Part shown: positions 49,601 through 63,266 of the stretch, one piece after another
How positions within the stretch are numbered: position 1 is the stretch's first letter
How the letters are laid out: each line of letters starts with the position of its first letter
Origin: Plecoglossus altivelis
Lineage: Eukaryota; Chordata; Actinopteri; Osmeriformes; Plecoglossidae
Reading direction: 5' to 3'
NCBI GenBank assembly: GCA_036571765.1
Contig: BROE01000011.1
Location: 9,168,324-9,232,323, forward strand
Length of the DNA stretch: 64,000 bases
The notes under the pieces: model-generated
Databases searched by the model: none
Told to the model about the DNA's origin: nothing
The model's input: only the letters and a program-made list of their open reading frames with translations
Position numbers and translations under genes: made by a program

Positions 49601-52600
49601 TGTTTTCAGTGTACATTTGCGTTGTGTCAAAGGGACATCAGTAGACTTGGTCCCAAAAGTCTATTCCCAACACATACAACATCAGCAGAGGCCAATCATC
49701 CGGACATCCCATGTTTTTATAACTGCATGGGATCAGTGGTAGGACGAGGGAATGCATACTCACAACACACACAGGACTTTCAGTTCCCTGATCCAGGATC
49801 AGATTAGAGCACTTACATCAATTGTAGTAAATCAAACAAAATTATGACCAATTATGGTAAATTAGAACCTTGCTTTGATTGGCTGCTCACAGAGATGAGG
49901 CACCCTCTCCCTTTGAGTGACTGAGAGTTCTTAGGTGGTTGAATGAGCTTAATTACATAATTCAGGATAATTTCTGAGGATTCCTCTCAACTTTAAACAA
50001 CCTTAAAGACTTAACAATAACAACTTATCCCGAAAACATACAACTTTCCGTATTTTCACCTCTCCTTTTCTGCCCCTCTCGCTCTCTCTTATTTCTGTCG
50101 TCCCACTTTTCAGTGCGCTCGTCTTTTCAGCTGACCACAACAGTATCAATTGTACGTCAGAGATTTGAAATAAATCAAGTCGGTCAGAGCACTATTGTGA
50201 TTGTAATTTACTGAACAATCTGGTCTTTCAACCCTGAATTATTTTGGCAAAGATTTCCAATGCTCATCTGTTGAGTTTCTATTCAGTTTGAGTTTCTGCC
50301 AACGTTTAAACTCAACTCAAGATTGATCGTTTAATTTGAATTAATTATTGAAACTGACATACCCACTGAAATATGAAGTGAGTTGCTTGTCTGGGTCCCT
50401 GTATTCTGTGTGTTTTTGCAACAGTTCAAGGCCTTTCACTGAGTGATATTGAGTGTCTATGGCTAGTGTTATTGTACAGGCTCTAGTTTCTGACTGTCAG
50501 TATATGGATGTTTGAGTTGGGTTGATTTGAGTTTACATACAGAGATTTTCAGCGCCCAGACATTACACAGAGACACAAGGATTGAGAGAAAAACTGGGTG
50601 CTAGGAAAATGAAATTGGTTTGCTGTTTGAATTCAAATCCTCATCGTCCAATCCCACAGGCTCTCAGCAGCTGTCAATCAAACCGTACTAGTTCTGTCAG
50701 TCCCGCCTCCTCTTCTGGCCTCTTGTTGCCAGTCAATCCTCCATTTTGGGTGGTTAGCAACAATTATGCTCTAAATTATATTTTCCATTCCTTTGTTCGA
50801 CATGCTGTTATCATTTTGATTGATATCACGACTCAGATCTTTGATGGCCAGCAGAGAGAAATGAGGCCCAATTTTAAAGAAGTCCAGCCAAGATAAAGTG
50901 CAGAGCAAAGGCCTTTTGGAGTTTCTCTATTTTGAGACACGAAGATTGAAATAATTGCTGCAACATACTCCCGTAAAAGTTTCCTTCTGTTTGAGTTTGA
51001 TGGTCAAAATTGATGAAATGAGACGCAGGTTTTCATTTTGGCCATGGAGCAAAACTGACCATGGCTGAAATCACGAGGGCAACAAGAAAAATGGGTTTCT
51101 AACTTTAGACTAACCACCATCATTTGTCATGTGGAGTTATAGTCATATAGAATGAGTGCAGCATTTGATATGCAATCATTTTCATAAAGTGAGATTACTT
51201 TTTACTTCAAAACAGTGTTCCATGGCAGGTCCTTAGCATGCCACTGTGTGAGTTAAACCACTCTCCATGGAATATACACATGTTCACACACACGCACACA
51301 TGCACACTATGTGTGGAGGTTTTTGAAGGAAACTTAAGCGTAAACAAACAGACTAACAGGACCGTGAAAGGCTGGGTACTGATTGCCCCGCTTAGATTGG
51401 GTTTAGTTTGGTTTATTTGTCTATGTCACTGAGATAAACATCAGAACACCCCTTGACAAGAAAATGAACCAACAGACGCTCTCTCTCTCTCACGCGCGCA
51501 CGCTTTCTCTCTCTCTTTCTCTCTTAAACACACACACACAAATGGCACCAGAATGAAGACATCTCTTTCAGTGTTGTCAATCACAGCTTGTTGCTATGGC
51601 AGTGAGTGAGGTTTACACAAAGACCCACAAGAGTTTCTCATGGAGTGAAAAAGAGAAGCAGAGAGGAGAAACTGAGGAGCTGCAAGCAAAAACAGAAGAA
51701 AATGTGAAACAGCAACACACAAGGATTCAAATGTAATAGATACAAATGTAGAAACCCTTCACTTGTTTTCATTCAATTGTTTCCAAATGGAGTTTCAGAT
51801 GAGACATTAGGCTACTGCGACCAGCCAGCTCTTGTATAAAGCTATGTACACACTTCTGACCCACATACCTCTAATAACAAGAAAGCTGAAGAAGAAGAAG
51901 CATTGAAAAGTGCAATAGTGGTGGAGAGACATTGAGACAGAAGATTGAGGGCGAGAGACATAGAGACTTAGAGAGAATCTCTATAGTGATGGACAGCTGA
52001 GTATTAGCAGAACTATAAGAGTGGCTTCCCTTACACTGAACTACTTGCCCTGGGCACATACTATCACTATATTCCTTTCTCAGCTACCAACCCCCTGTGA
52101 ACTCTCCTCTACTCTTCTTTCCTCTTCTCTGCTCTTTCGTCCTGTGCTGTTGTGTCTGCTCCTCTCCTCACACATCCTTCCATCTGTCCTCTTTGCTTTT
52201 ATCCTCTAGAAAATCGTTGGTGTGTCACTGGGTTTGGGCTGGTGGAGCGAGCGAGAGGGGAGAGATAGGGTGAGAGAGGTGGGTGCTGGGGTAGGATTTC
52301 TGGCGCTGAGAGGCTCATTCTGGTTTATTTACCCGTCGGCTTCCTGTCTCTGCTCTCAGCCTGTCCATCCCTCTACTCCCCTTACCCCTCTCTTGCTCAA
52401 AGTTTCTTTTCTCAAAGCCCTTGAAAACCTTCTTTGCGCTACTCAAATTGCTCTTGCACGCCTCCCGTCAAATTCAGACGGAAAAGCAACTTAGAAAGAG
52501 TCAAGCTGCTACACAAGACAGTGATACAAAACAGAACGGTAGAGTGACAGACTGAGTGAATAAACAGAGAAAGAGAGAGAGAGAGCTAAAGAGAAGGGGG

Positions 52601-53827
52601 TTATAGAGCAAAAAGCCCTGTTATGTTGAGAGAGAAAAGAGAAAAAAAAAATAGAACGATCGAAAGAGGGGGAAATAAAGAAAGAGTGAAAGAGAGAGTG
52701 AGTGCAAGAGATCACTTTCAGGTTCAGAGACACTCATACAGGCTGTTTGCTGGCTGCTTGCTGGCTGTCACTCAGCACTGCTCTCCCAGTAGCAGGGACG
52801 GCTGGCTCTCATTGGTGTCATTCACCTGTCAATCAGGGTGACAAGAGAACCATAGGGCCCCATGTTGTGGTGCGGAAACTGTCTGTCAGTCGCTCGGCAG
52901 CTGCGCATGACATCACCAAAACATCAGGTTTGGAACACACACGGGCACACGCACAAACACACTGAATCTGGAACATAGACAAGTTCCGCCAGACCACCAA
53001 GCCCAGAGATCCTGTCAGCACATTAACCTGTGCACACACATGCTCTTCACACGCACACGCACCACATACACACACCCTGTGGATCCCACCTCATGGTCCT
53101 GCCAACCCCCTGCCTGTCCTCCCCTTCACTCTGCTCGGCCTGACCCTCCGCAAGCCCTTGTTACTGACAAGACCTGCAAGATCCAGCATCTGCAAAGCAC
53201 ACCAGGCAGAGAAGCATATGGCAGCTGCAGTGCCAGAGGATGAAGTCAGCTCCGTAGATGGGAAATCGTTATGCACAGAGGACTACGCACATGTACACAC
53301 ATATAAACACGCAAAACACACACACACGCATACACGCACAGAAACATACAGGAACATACAGGATATTCAGGAACACATAGTCTATTGATCTGTGTTGGCA
53401 GAGAGACTGGATCCATCTGTTTGGGGCTGATTCAACATGGTCTTGACAAACAAAAGAGAGAAACCCCAGAGTGAATAAAGATCAAGTTATTGTAAACAGT
53501 GGATCCCTTCCATTTTTTACTTGATTAGTCAGTACGGGTTGTACACAACTGGAAGTGTCTTTTTTTTCTTCTAAAAGCTCAATCATAACTGCATGCCTCT
53601 GAAATGACTGCAAGGTTGTTGCGAGAGGCTGTTGTTGGAGGATCCTTTCCGTCGAGGTTTCTGTTCAAAGCCCCGAGCGCGTGCACGCCGACACAGACGC
53701 CCACACGCAGCAGAGCGCGGAAATGGGAGCTGTTGATCCATATCGTCCTGACATCCATGATGACGAATGACTGTATCATCTGAAACGGGGACCCCCTGTT
53801 TCCCTCCCCGCCGCCAACACCAACGCC

Positions 53828-53856
53828 GCCCCCCCCCACACACACACACACACACA
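53828..53856. repeat. C-run plus (CA)n
   Basis: Nine C followed by about nine CA units. A similar C-rich stretch is at 49096-49126, and another (CA)n at 56176-56199. Confidence 0.8.
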
Positions 53857-56800
53857 CCTCCCATTCCGCCCGTATCCCTGGAGCAGACTGATCTGTGTAT
53901 CATCTCGACTCAGCTTCTCTCACTAGAGCGTTCATCCTCTTCGATGGGTTTCGCGGTACATGTGACCTCATTGGAAAAGAACACAAACACGCATGCAGTT
54001 GGACACACACACGCAGTCAGTGACACACACACAGGTTTGGACTCAGTTTACTGGATCCCTTCCTATCATGGTTTGGGCTGGGTAAGCGTGTCCTTGATCT
54101 GCACTGACAAACCTTACTCACCAGATACTCTGATGCGTACTGAAAAGATGATAAAAAAGAGCCAGAGTCTTGTAACTCTGAGCTTAACATGGAAGAGCAG
54201 CTCTGCGTGGAAGAACCTGTACTTGTTTCCACAGCATTCTTTCTTTCTGTGGACATTATTTTCCTAGCCATTTTTTCTGTCTCAGAGTGTCAGTTTGAAT
54301 GACTGTGTTTTTCCAGACGTGGGAACCTGCGGCGTGCCACTGGTTAGAGCGGATGGCTGGAATGATTCTACAGCATAAGGAAATCGTCACGACGGTTAGT
54401 TCCAGCAGTCCAGTTCCCTCTCCTTCAGACTGGACGATGAATAGGCCAAAGTGTGTGAGTGTGTGCATGTCTGTGTGTGCGCTAAAGTGGTGACTACCAA
54501 TCACGTCTAAGGAGAAACTAACATCTACCAACGTGGACACTTCACCCATAAACAAGTTGGGTAGACCTGAAAAACAAGAGCTGAAATTGAGTATTACAGA
54601 GAACAATGATTTCTGTTTAATATCCCTCCTCCACTTGCTGTTTTATATCTCTCAAACTGGCTCGGTGGTGTAAGTTTCCATGAGTGGCTACAGCTCACTA
54701 AATCAGCCTCTTGTGTGTCCTGAAACAGCCAGGTGCCAAACACACAACATAAAGCCTGGCCTAAACCATGCCCCTAAACTGGGCCCTGAATGACACCCCA
54801 AACAACCACGCTGTCAGCCAGCGAGCCAACATACTAAAACATGAGTGCTGCCGAACTGTTTGGTTTTATAGCTACAACTCCCAGTCACAAGCTCTCTAAT
54901 GCCCCGTTTAACAACCCGAAAATCCTCCAGTTCACCCCCTCCCCGGCTCTTCTCCCTACGAGTGGTCCTGACTAGTCATTCACAAACAAATACAGGGAGC
55001 ACAGCGTGCAGTGTTCATGCTAGGAGAAGAAGAAAAAGCGGGGCAGCGAGGGAGAGATAACCAAACATCAGAGAGAAGCAATAGCCGTCTGTCTTCCTTG
55101 TTTCGTGTGACGGAGACTTCCGGATGGATGAAGTGGTCATCAGCATTAGCCTCCACCAGTCACACAGCGTGTCACAGTCCTAGCTCTCCTCCTCACCAGG
55201 GGTATCATTTACCAAGGCCACAGGGACACCATGATTGGTCCATCATGCATATTAGCTTCAGGGATCAGTCCACTTCAAAACGAGGGGAAAAGGGAATGTG
55301 TGAGCACCACAGGGGTGACTGTCACAGCCAGTGTTGAATGTCTCAAATTGATAGGTTGTGTTACTTTTCCAAGAAACAACGTAATGTTCCAATAATTCTA
55401 TTCGTCTTTTTTCCAAGGTTAGTAGGTAGTTTATTGAGAACAGGCTCTAAAAATTCCGACATATTACGATAAATTCATGAAGCTTTTTTTTTTTACACTG
55501 TGATTCCGTTTATTTCTCTGTTCAAATGTTTCCGCTTGGCATTAAAAGAATGTAACACTAAATCTCCTCAGTGGTTGAACTAACAGTTGGTATAGGAGGG
55601 AACACATTCCAGAAGCCAAACCATTTAGAAAACATTCTGTTTTCTCTCAGTGAAGCAAAGCAAATTGAGGGTCATCAGCATTAACAAGTGTGTTTACTAA
55701 ATTCTGCCCCCTTCTTGATGCAAAAACAGCTTGGCAAATTGTGGGAGTTCTCGCTCCTTATATTTTTGTTCCTGTACGTCAGTACTCAGCCATTTGAGTA
55801 AATAAGAAACATCTACTGCGATGACTTGTAGTTTCAACATTGTCAACATGGGAAAACCTTTCACTGGAGGTGCGGAGTAATGTAATCATGTGCAACCTGA
55901 AAGATGGACAAAACCAGGCCAAGATGTTATTACAAGTTTGGGGAAAAGATGAGGTACTGTATAAGAGTTTTCCACCGGTTCTCATGTACAGCAAGTCTCT
56001 GATAGTAGCAGCAAACTCACTGTTCACTCTTGTACTGTTTTGGTGTTATATGGGGGCAAGTTTCCCAGTTTGACAGGGCCTGGTGTGAAACATAGAGACC
56101 CTTCTAGGGAACTGTCATGTAGACAGACAAGTGTGAAAATCCCTATGCAAGCACAAACCACCATCTAAGCTTGTGTACACACACACACACACACACACGG
56201 ACGGACACACGCACGCGTATCCACAGTTTTCCTCCAGCTCTTTCTAAAATAACAGCTTTGGCACGATCCACATAGGACAGTCAGTAACTTGAGAAAGCAA
56301 GTTTGGAACACGTAACAACACGGAATCCTGTCAAACATGTGAAAGAGGTCCAGTAAGACTGCTGGTTCTGAAAGGAGCATGGTGGAGAGGAGGGATAGGA
56401 GGCCCACACAGAACCTACCAGTCCTGGGCCCCTGGTTAAAGAGACCTGAGCCATCTGGATAAAGTAGGGTCAGAGACTAACAAACATGGCTAGTGTTCTC
56501 GACCACTGCAAAGACGGGCATATGCATGATGCATCCCCTTGGTGGTGTGTGTGTGTGTGCGTTCCTGTTTATGCTGTACTGTATGTGCGTTGCAGATTTT
56601 CAATTACAGTTTTCTCAGATATACACACACACACACGCACGCACACACTCACATACACACAAATGTAAACCTTTTCCCTGATCACAGAGGTGCAGTCAGG
56701 CCCCTGTAAACATCTGTCAGCCATTACAGAACCCCCCTTTAGCCCCAAACCTCAACTCTCCAACCACCTCTACAAACCCAGAACTCCGGCAATTCAGCTT

Positions 56801-58149
56801 GCCCTTTGACCCCCTGTAGTAAAAAAAAAAACTAAACTCTGGTTTTCTTTTAGAAAGTTAAGGATTCCTGACTGCTGACAGAGGGAGTATTCATAGATTC
56901 TTTGGTAGAGTGTTTAGTAACTTACAGAGATACATTTAGAAGTGTGTACATGCATACATTAACAGACACGGAGAGACACATGGAGCAAAAGAGACTGAGA
57001 GACAGCGAGCGAGTAAAGAGAGACAGGAAAGGGAGAGTGAGAGTAACATAATTGGGTATCCCTTTATCTTACGTCCATCCAAAGCAACTCCTTTCTAGAT
57101 AAAACACGAAGACAAGAATCCAGGTCAGTTCTTTGGCCTGTCTCCCTCCCTGCTTCCCCTCCCTTCTCCATACAACCCCCAGGCCTTTCTCTGCACCCAT
57201 CAATTACCCATTCTCCCAACAGGCGTGGCCCCCCCTCTCTGACCTCTGATCACAAGGTTACCAGGTCACAGGGCTAAAGTTCACTCTCCACAGTCACCCT
57301 GGGCAGCTCTCAGATGTTTCTTGTGTCTTTCCTGTGTTGGTGGCTCTGCAGAACTCCCACACCAGCCTGCAGACAGCGAGGAAATCAACAACCTTCCTCA
57401 AAGCCTACGATGGACCGGTCCCAGCAGTGATTCCATGTCTTGGATTGCAGTGATTTTGTAACAATACCATATTCTCCCAACTCCCAGAATGACCTACAGG
57501 ATCCAAAGGGGTGTACGCTTTTTAACGTCAATAAAGGGCTCCTGTCATGTGAAATGTTCGGACAATATTATCTATTCGTTATTTACGTTCATTCATGAAC
57601 AAACTTAAGTAAAGCTTCGTAGTTTGACACAGTAGAAAGGGAGGGGGAAAAGCACAAGTCCCCACAACCCTGTCTGCTGCGTGGACCGTGTCAATAGCAG
57701 AGACATTATCTCTAATGGGGTAGTCTGGCGGAATGGTGAAAGTAGAGGATGTGAAAGCAGCATCTATATTGATTAGGTGAAAAAGAACCTCAGCAAGCCT
57801 CCCCTTGTCCAGACATAAGGCATCATAAGGAACACTCTTACCATCCTGCACTCTCCTGCTGTCACTCCACCCCTCCTCCTCTTCCCCTGCCTCCGCCTGG
57901 AAATCCTTTTAATCAGACCCTACGGGAATACATGGATATGATATGGGGGTGGGAGGGCAGCGGGGAAGAGATGGAGACAGGGTTAGGAGGGTCCATTAGT
58001 GCAGAAGACATGGTAGTGACACATAAATGGCATTATGCTCACATGCATCAGAAAAATGGAGAGAGAAAAAACATACCCACAGAAGTATTTGAACAGAACT
58101 ACTTTGAGGAAGATGATGTTTCTATCACTTCAGGATATTAAAACCTGTA

Positions 58150-58203
58150 TGTGTGTGTGTTTATGTGCGGGTGTGTGTTTGAGTGTGTGTGTGTGTGTGT
58201 GTA

Positions 58204-58244
<41 letters not shown>
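58150..58244. repeat. Compound (TG)n-(GA)n microsatellite
   Basis: TG units from 58150 pass directly into about 14 GA units. A separate (GA)n is at 58594-58630. Confidence 0.85.
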
Positions 58245-58245
<1 letters not shown>

Positions 58246-58593
58246 TTGGGAAAAGAGAGAAAAGGAGAGAGGGTGGAGAGAAAGAGGGAATGCATATTCG
58301 TGAGTTTTTGTGAATCTTGATATAGTTCCTCTGGACCTAGATCTCATAGGTTTGTTTTCCTGCATGGTTGGGGTCATTTAAAAAAAACAGCTTATGTAAG
58401 ACGTTTTTCTTTTCTTTTCCACAAAGAAAGCTGCCAATCTCTTTCAGCCAGATGAGTGTTATCAAGGCAGCCATTTCAGACATCAAATTCATGGCCGCTG
58501 CTGGAGCTAAGAAAAGTCCTGTCAGCATCTTGCCCAACCACTGGCCTCCTTGACCTCTGGGTCCTCAGGGAAGGAGAGAAGGAGGGAGACATG

Positions 58594-58633
<40 letters not shown>

Positions 58634-59349
58634 GGGAAAAGAGAGACAGAGAAACAAAGATATCCCTTGATTAAAAATGATCAGAGGGACCAATAAAGAA
58701 TTTTCATTCGCTAAATGACACAATAGACGTTCCAAAACAGGACTGTTGATCATATTTTTTTACATAAATGTTTTATTCGCATAATACGAAAAAATACTGA
58801 AAGAGTGGCGAGAGAGTCTGAGCTACAATACTTAGAGAGTGGCGGTCTCTTGTGGTGGAAGATATAGCCCACCTCCCGTTTTTTTGAAGGAAATAGGCCA
58901 GAGTGGCTTCAACAAGAAATAATTAAAATATGTTATATGTATGTATTACAGAATTTTTGTCTAAGTCATAAACATCAGTTGTGTCAACGATTTAATCACT
59001 GGCATCGCAGATGGAAAATGAAAATACAACAAAATTGCCCTATTGAAGGAAACGTTGAACATGTTCAATCAATTTCCTCGAGGCCATGGGGAAACATAAT
59101 GTTAAAGTGGTCTGCTCATACCATTAACATAAAACCATATTGAAAAGGAATGAAATAAAGTATAGAAGACGGCTGGGCATTTTTCATTCTTATTAGTTAT
59201 TTCGAAGAGCAGTACACCACAAAAAGATTGCTTCCATATGTGTCCACTGCGGGGCGCCCAGGAGTTTGCCAGAAAATCATGCCTAGGAAGTATGGTAATG
59301 TTGTCTTCGTGATAGGACTAGTTGCATGAGATGTATGCAATGCTGGACA

Positions 59350-59720
59350 AATAGGAGGTCAGTATTATTTCATTTGTATTTCATTGGATACGGCTGCACG
59401 TCAATCAAGCAGTAGCTGCGGACCTTGAGGGACCAAGCTGCCAGTCGGTTGTTTTGTGCTTTGGGCTGCGGAGCTCCGTGCACTGGACCGCTGATCTGGA
59501 AAACAGCCTTGAGCCATTTAAATTTTGTGCCGGAGTGTAATGTGCTTTAATTCATTGTCATTGATGGATACAAAATTGCCAATTCATAGGTTTTGATTAT
59601 CTAATGACTCTAATTAATCTCCACCCATAATTTGCCTTTGTTAAACTGCTTCTTAATCCTTATGCTATGTGACAATAATTGTATTACCAACTGATAAAAT
59701 GGATAATATTTGAAGGGAAC
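59350..59720. promoter_or_regulatory. Candidate conserved non-coding element
   Basis: Non-repetitive block with clustered homeodomain-like cores (CTAATTAATC, ATTAATC, TAATTGTATT) and no splice or coding logic. The texture resembles deeply conserved vertebrate enhancers; conservation itself cannot be seen here. Confidence 0.3.
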
Positions 59721-60026
59721 AATAGGCCTATATGTCCCATGTATTTCACTCTTTACCTACTCCTGCTACATTTATGTCTAAACACATTTGGGGGAAATGG
59801 TTTAATCTATTGCAACAAAAATACAATTAATGAATGCTAATAATGGTGTTAAACAAACTAAAATGGAAAAGAACATGGTCGATTTTATTTAGATTTTTTA
59901 AATTAATGCAGCAGCAGTTTAATTTGACTTTGTTTCTAAACATGATCTCATTAAACAGGCTACTGACTATTTGGGAATGGGAAACAGCAGGAAAAAGCAT
60001 GTTTGCATATAGATTTCTTTGTCATC

Positions 60027-60060
60027 ATAATTAATAATAATAATTATTATTATTAATTAT
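60027..60060. repeat. 34-base perfect AT palindrome
   Basis: ATAATTAATAATAATAA is followed immediately by its exact reverse complement, with no spacer. Confidence 0.9.
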
Positions 60061-62258
60061 TATTAAGAATAGTAATATTCTCATTTAACCATCCCCCTAC
60101 CATATGTAAAACACGATAGGCTCAAGTTATGTACTAAATTAACATGTGACAAAATTATGGGATTACACATTTGAATACTCTAAAATTGTAATATTTTGTA
60201 TGGTAGCCTAAGTGTCACAATTCAATTTAGGATTTAATTTAATTTAGACTAAATGTCTCTATGAGTCTGAACCAATGGCCAAAATTAAAAATTAAAGCAA
60301 AATTGAAATAGCCCAAATCTGATCCTACGGACGAGCAGAACCTTCCTCGAAGAGAATTTCTAACGACACTGAATTCCACTTCCTTTTAACAATATGTTAC
60401 ATTGCAGCTCCCACAACTCCTAGCGGCAGTGTGTACGTTTTGCGCATGCTCATAGTAAAAATATCCACCTACAATACGTAGTCCGTTTGGTGACCAATCG
60501 TCTTTCTCCTTGACGAGGAAAGCCTATCGTGATTTAGATGCCTATAATAAATCTGTCATGAGAGTCACAAACTTGATTTAAAACCGTTTTGCATCGTTAT
60601 GAAAATACCTGTGGATTAATCAAGGGGCGGCATGTTGGCGTTACATCAAGTCAAATGGATCATTCTTTGGCCACATTTTGAGGACCTGAATTTGATCGTG
60701 CCTTTACGCATTCGCGACTCGTTTGGCCCACCCGGTGGATTTGTAAATCTTGCATGCGATTCCATTACACCTCTCAAATGTCAGTCGCTTTGCCAAATTC
60801 TTCGAGTGAATTATGCCAAGTGAATGAAACGCTTTGTTTAGGGATTTGTTATTTGTATTGCATTAGTGTTATCAAGATGGTTAGTTATTTGTACAGTTAT
60901 GTTACTAGGCACATATGAGAGAGATAATACACAACGGCTCCTTCAAAGACCTATGTGATCTATTATTAAGCGAAGATTCATTAACTTGAAGTTAAACCGT
61001 CTGTTCTTTACCTTGTGTCAGTTGTAGAAAGCTTATGATTTTAATAAAGACAGGAAAAAATTTGATATTTGTCGAATAAATGTGTACATAAAATGTGTTG
61101 GTGAACAAGGGAAAGTTTAATTTTCATTGTCGAAGCTAAATCATCCAGCACTGGCAGAGAAATGGTTAAGTAGGTCACACAATTTAACAGTGGGTGTTGC
61201 TAGTTCATGGTTTCATCCAATCAGAGAAGTTGTGGGATGGGTCCACTCTCTATTTGCCATGTTTTTAAGGTCATGGCATTTCTGAGCCAATAAAAAATCG
61301 AAGATGTCAGAGAGTGCACGCCCAGATTTAGATGCGTGGGCCATCTCGCGGTCTCCTGATCTTCATAAGTAAACATCAACAGATGTGGATACAGGACTAA
61401 ATTATTTTTCTTTGCAATTTTGGGGGTATTACTTATTGGCTATATTCTCCACCCAAATCAAACTCAATGTGTTGAGTTTTGAGCCACATTAATGCATTTT
61501 GTATAGATAGATTGACTAAGAATATATGAATTTGCTTTGTCGTGTAGACTATATGTAACTTTAATTTTTCGCAACTTTAGTTTATGTTATTCTGACCAAA
61601 GAAACCAATAGCAATTTGTATCTTGACCACTCAGTTTGTGTTTCAAGTCATGCTTTTTTTTTTAACGGTGTAAAACTGTCTATTTGTTATTACAAACATG
61701 TGTAAGCATCACTCAATGCAGCGGTTGCGCTGCGAAAGCCACGGTGATGTATGGCATTGAAATACGAGTGGTCGATCCACAGCCTGATTTTTAAAAGCCT
61801 GCCCAATTTTTTCTTCATTAATCTCCGGCAGGGGACGCCGTTGAGCCATGGACAAAACGAAGAGTGCTCTTGGAAATACCTTGCGTAAACTTAGTCAAAA
61901 CAACGAAATACATATATAGCATATTTAGTCTCAAATGTAAACTATAATACGTTAAAAAAATGCATTTAGTTACTTTTTATGACGATAGTGACACGTTTGT
62001 CTTATTACCTCTGAAACACATGATTTTTACTGAAGTCCTGTAGATTGGGTCGAATGATTTGCATGACATGTGGCCTATTAATTGAGTGCACATGTCTCTG
62101 TACTGTTTAACACAATATTTACAGTAAATATTGAACATAATATGTTTTGCAGCAGTGCAACTGACAAAATACGGAACCTACTCAGTAAAATCACACTCAT
62201 TATTATGAGTATGCTGACGGAACCTTGAGAGAAACGACTTTGTAACTGATGTAGAACT

Positions 62259-62354
62259 CCAATTGGCTATTAATATAACGGATGGAAAGATTGTCCAATC
62301 GGAGACTGTTGCGGTGCAGCCCCTGAGCCGAGGTTATGTGGGAAATATGCAAAT
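62259..62354 (+). promoter_or_regulatory. nfe2l3 promoter elements: two CCAAT boxes and an octamer
   Basis: CCAAT is at 62259-62263 and 62294-62298, and ATGCAAAT (the complement of the POU octamer ATTTGCAT) at 62347-62354, about 380-475 bases upstream of the nfe2l3 ATG. No good TATA box at a suitable distance was seen; the TATATAAAA just before the ATG is too close. Confidence 0.45.
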
Positions 62355-62732
62355 ATGCCTCGAGGTCCCCTCTTCATGGCAGACAAATGAAGACAGTTTC
62401 AAGATAATAAATTGATACTTTGGAGTACTTGTTAAGCAATCCAGAGACAAAACTCGGGGAATATATATATGTTTGAACGTATTTTAAATATCGGCTGAAG
62501 TTACTGAATATTCGTTGGTTGAACGAGGTATGTGTCTGTCAGGAAGTTATCTGAAGCCGGTAGTGCTCGGCTAAGCTAGCTTGCTAACAAATTCGCCGGT
62601 GCGGGCGTACCTCTTTGTCTGACAGGGGAAGGCTACGCGTGCTCTTTTGTTTGGCAGTTTTCTTTGTCAAGTCGGGGAAAGGGAGCTGTCGCGACAGTGT
62701 TTCTCCTTAGTGGTTATTCACGTTATATAAAA

Positions 62733-63266
62733 ATGCAAAACGTGAAGAAATACTTCACAGAGGGCCTGATCCAGTTTACGATCTTACTCAGTTTAATCGG
62801 AGTTCGCGTGGACGTCGATAGCTACTTAGGCGGTTACTTCTCCCCACTGTTGGAGATTAACGTGGGACCAAGCTCAGCTTACATCCAGACACCCTTTCAC
62901 AATCTGAGAGACACCTGGGACGGATACAGTGTGCACCCCAAATGTCTCGAGTTGGACTATTTCTTTACCAGTCGCAGGCTGCTTGACGAGGTGCGAGCTC
63001 TCGGCTCACCTCGGTTCCCTACGCAGCTGAATGCATGGCTCGTGCACCAAGTGCCTGACAGTTCGGAGTTCCAAGAGCCATCAAACAACATAAGTAATGG
63101 CGCTGACATTAGCTCAGGTTTGACTGCGGAAAGTGCGTTGGACAATGCAAACCATAGTGATCTTCTGTCCGAAGACGAGAGCTGTTTGGACCGACGAGAG
63201 GAGTGCCACTCTGCAACCCAGGAAGAGTGCGTGTCTGGGCCTTACATTGTCACTGGAGCCTGCGAG
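62733..63266 (+). CDS. nfe2l3: NFE2L3 (NRF3) N-terminal coding exon, partial
   Basis: CNC-bZIP transcription factor made as an ER-membrane glycoprotein and released by processing. The exon runs from ATG 62733 (MQNVKKYFTEGLIQFTILLS) to donor TGCGAG|GTATCC and encodes 178 residues in phase 0. The NHB1 membrane anchor (about 11-25) is followed by GVRVDVDSYL and NVGPSSAYIQTPFHNL, then HPKCLELDYFFTSRRLL and LNAWLVHQV, the NFE2L1/NFE2L3 N-terminal pattern. An upstream in-frame ATG at 62664 exists, but the homologous start is 62733. The bZIP and other domains lie beyond the right edge. Position beside npvf argues for NFE2L3, not NFE2L1 (human chromosome 17), although the sequence resembles NFE2L1 strongly. 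Confidence 0.86.

Larger units (their letters stand above)
58760..62250. other. AT-rich, microsatellite-poor upstream region of nfe2l3
   Basis: Composition changes sharply from the repeat-laden DNA before it. Non-repetitive blocks occur at 59350-59720, 60400-60560, 60620-60840 and 61200-61380. No open frame has a recognised domain; the 63-codon frame at 60632-60823 is intact but unidentified. I infer conserved regulatory DNA. Confidence 0.45.

Noticed and set aside
61830..61919. Short frame MDKTKSALGNTLRKLSQNNE upstream of nfe2l3
   Set aside because: Only 23 codons in AT-rich DNA, with no supporting signal.
62664..62732. Upstream in-frame ATG as the nfe2l3 start
   Set aside because: The 23 extra residues have no counterpart in the family, whose start aligns with MQNVKKYF at 62733.
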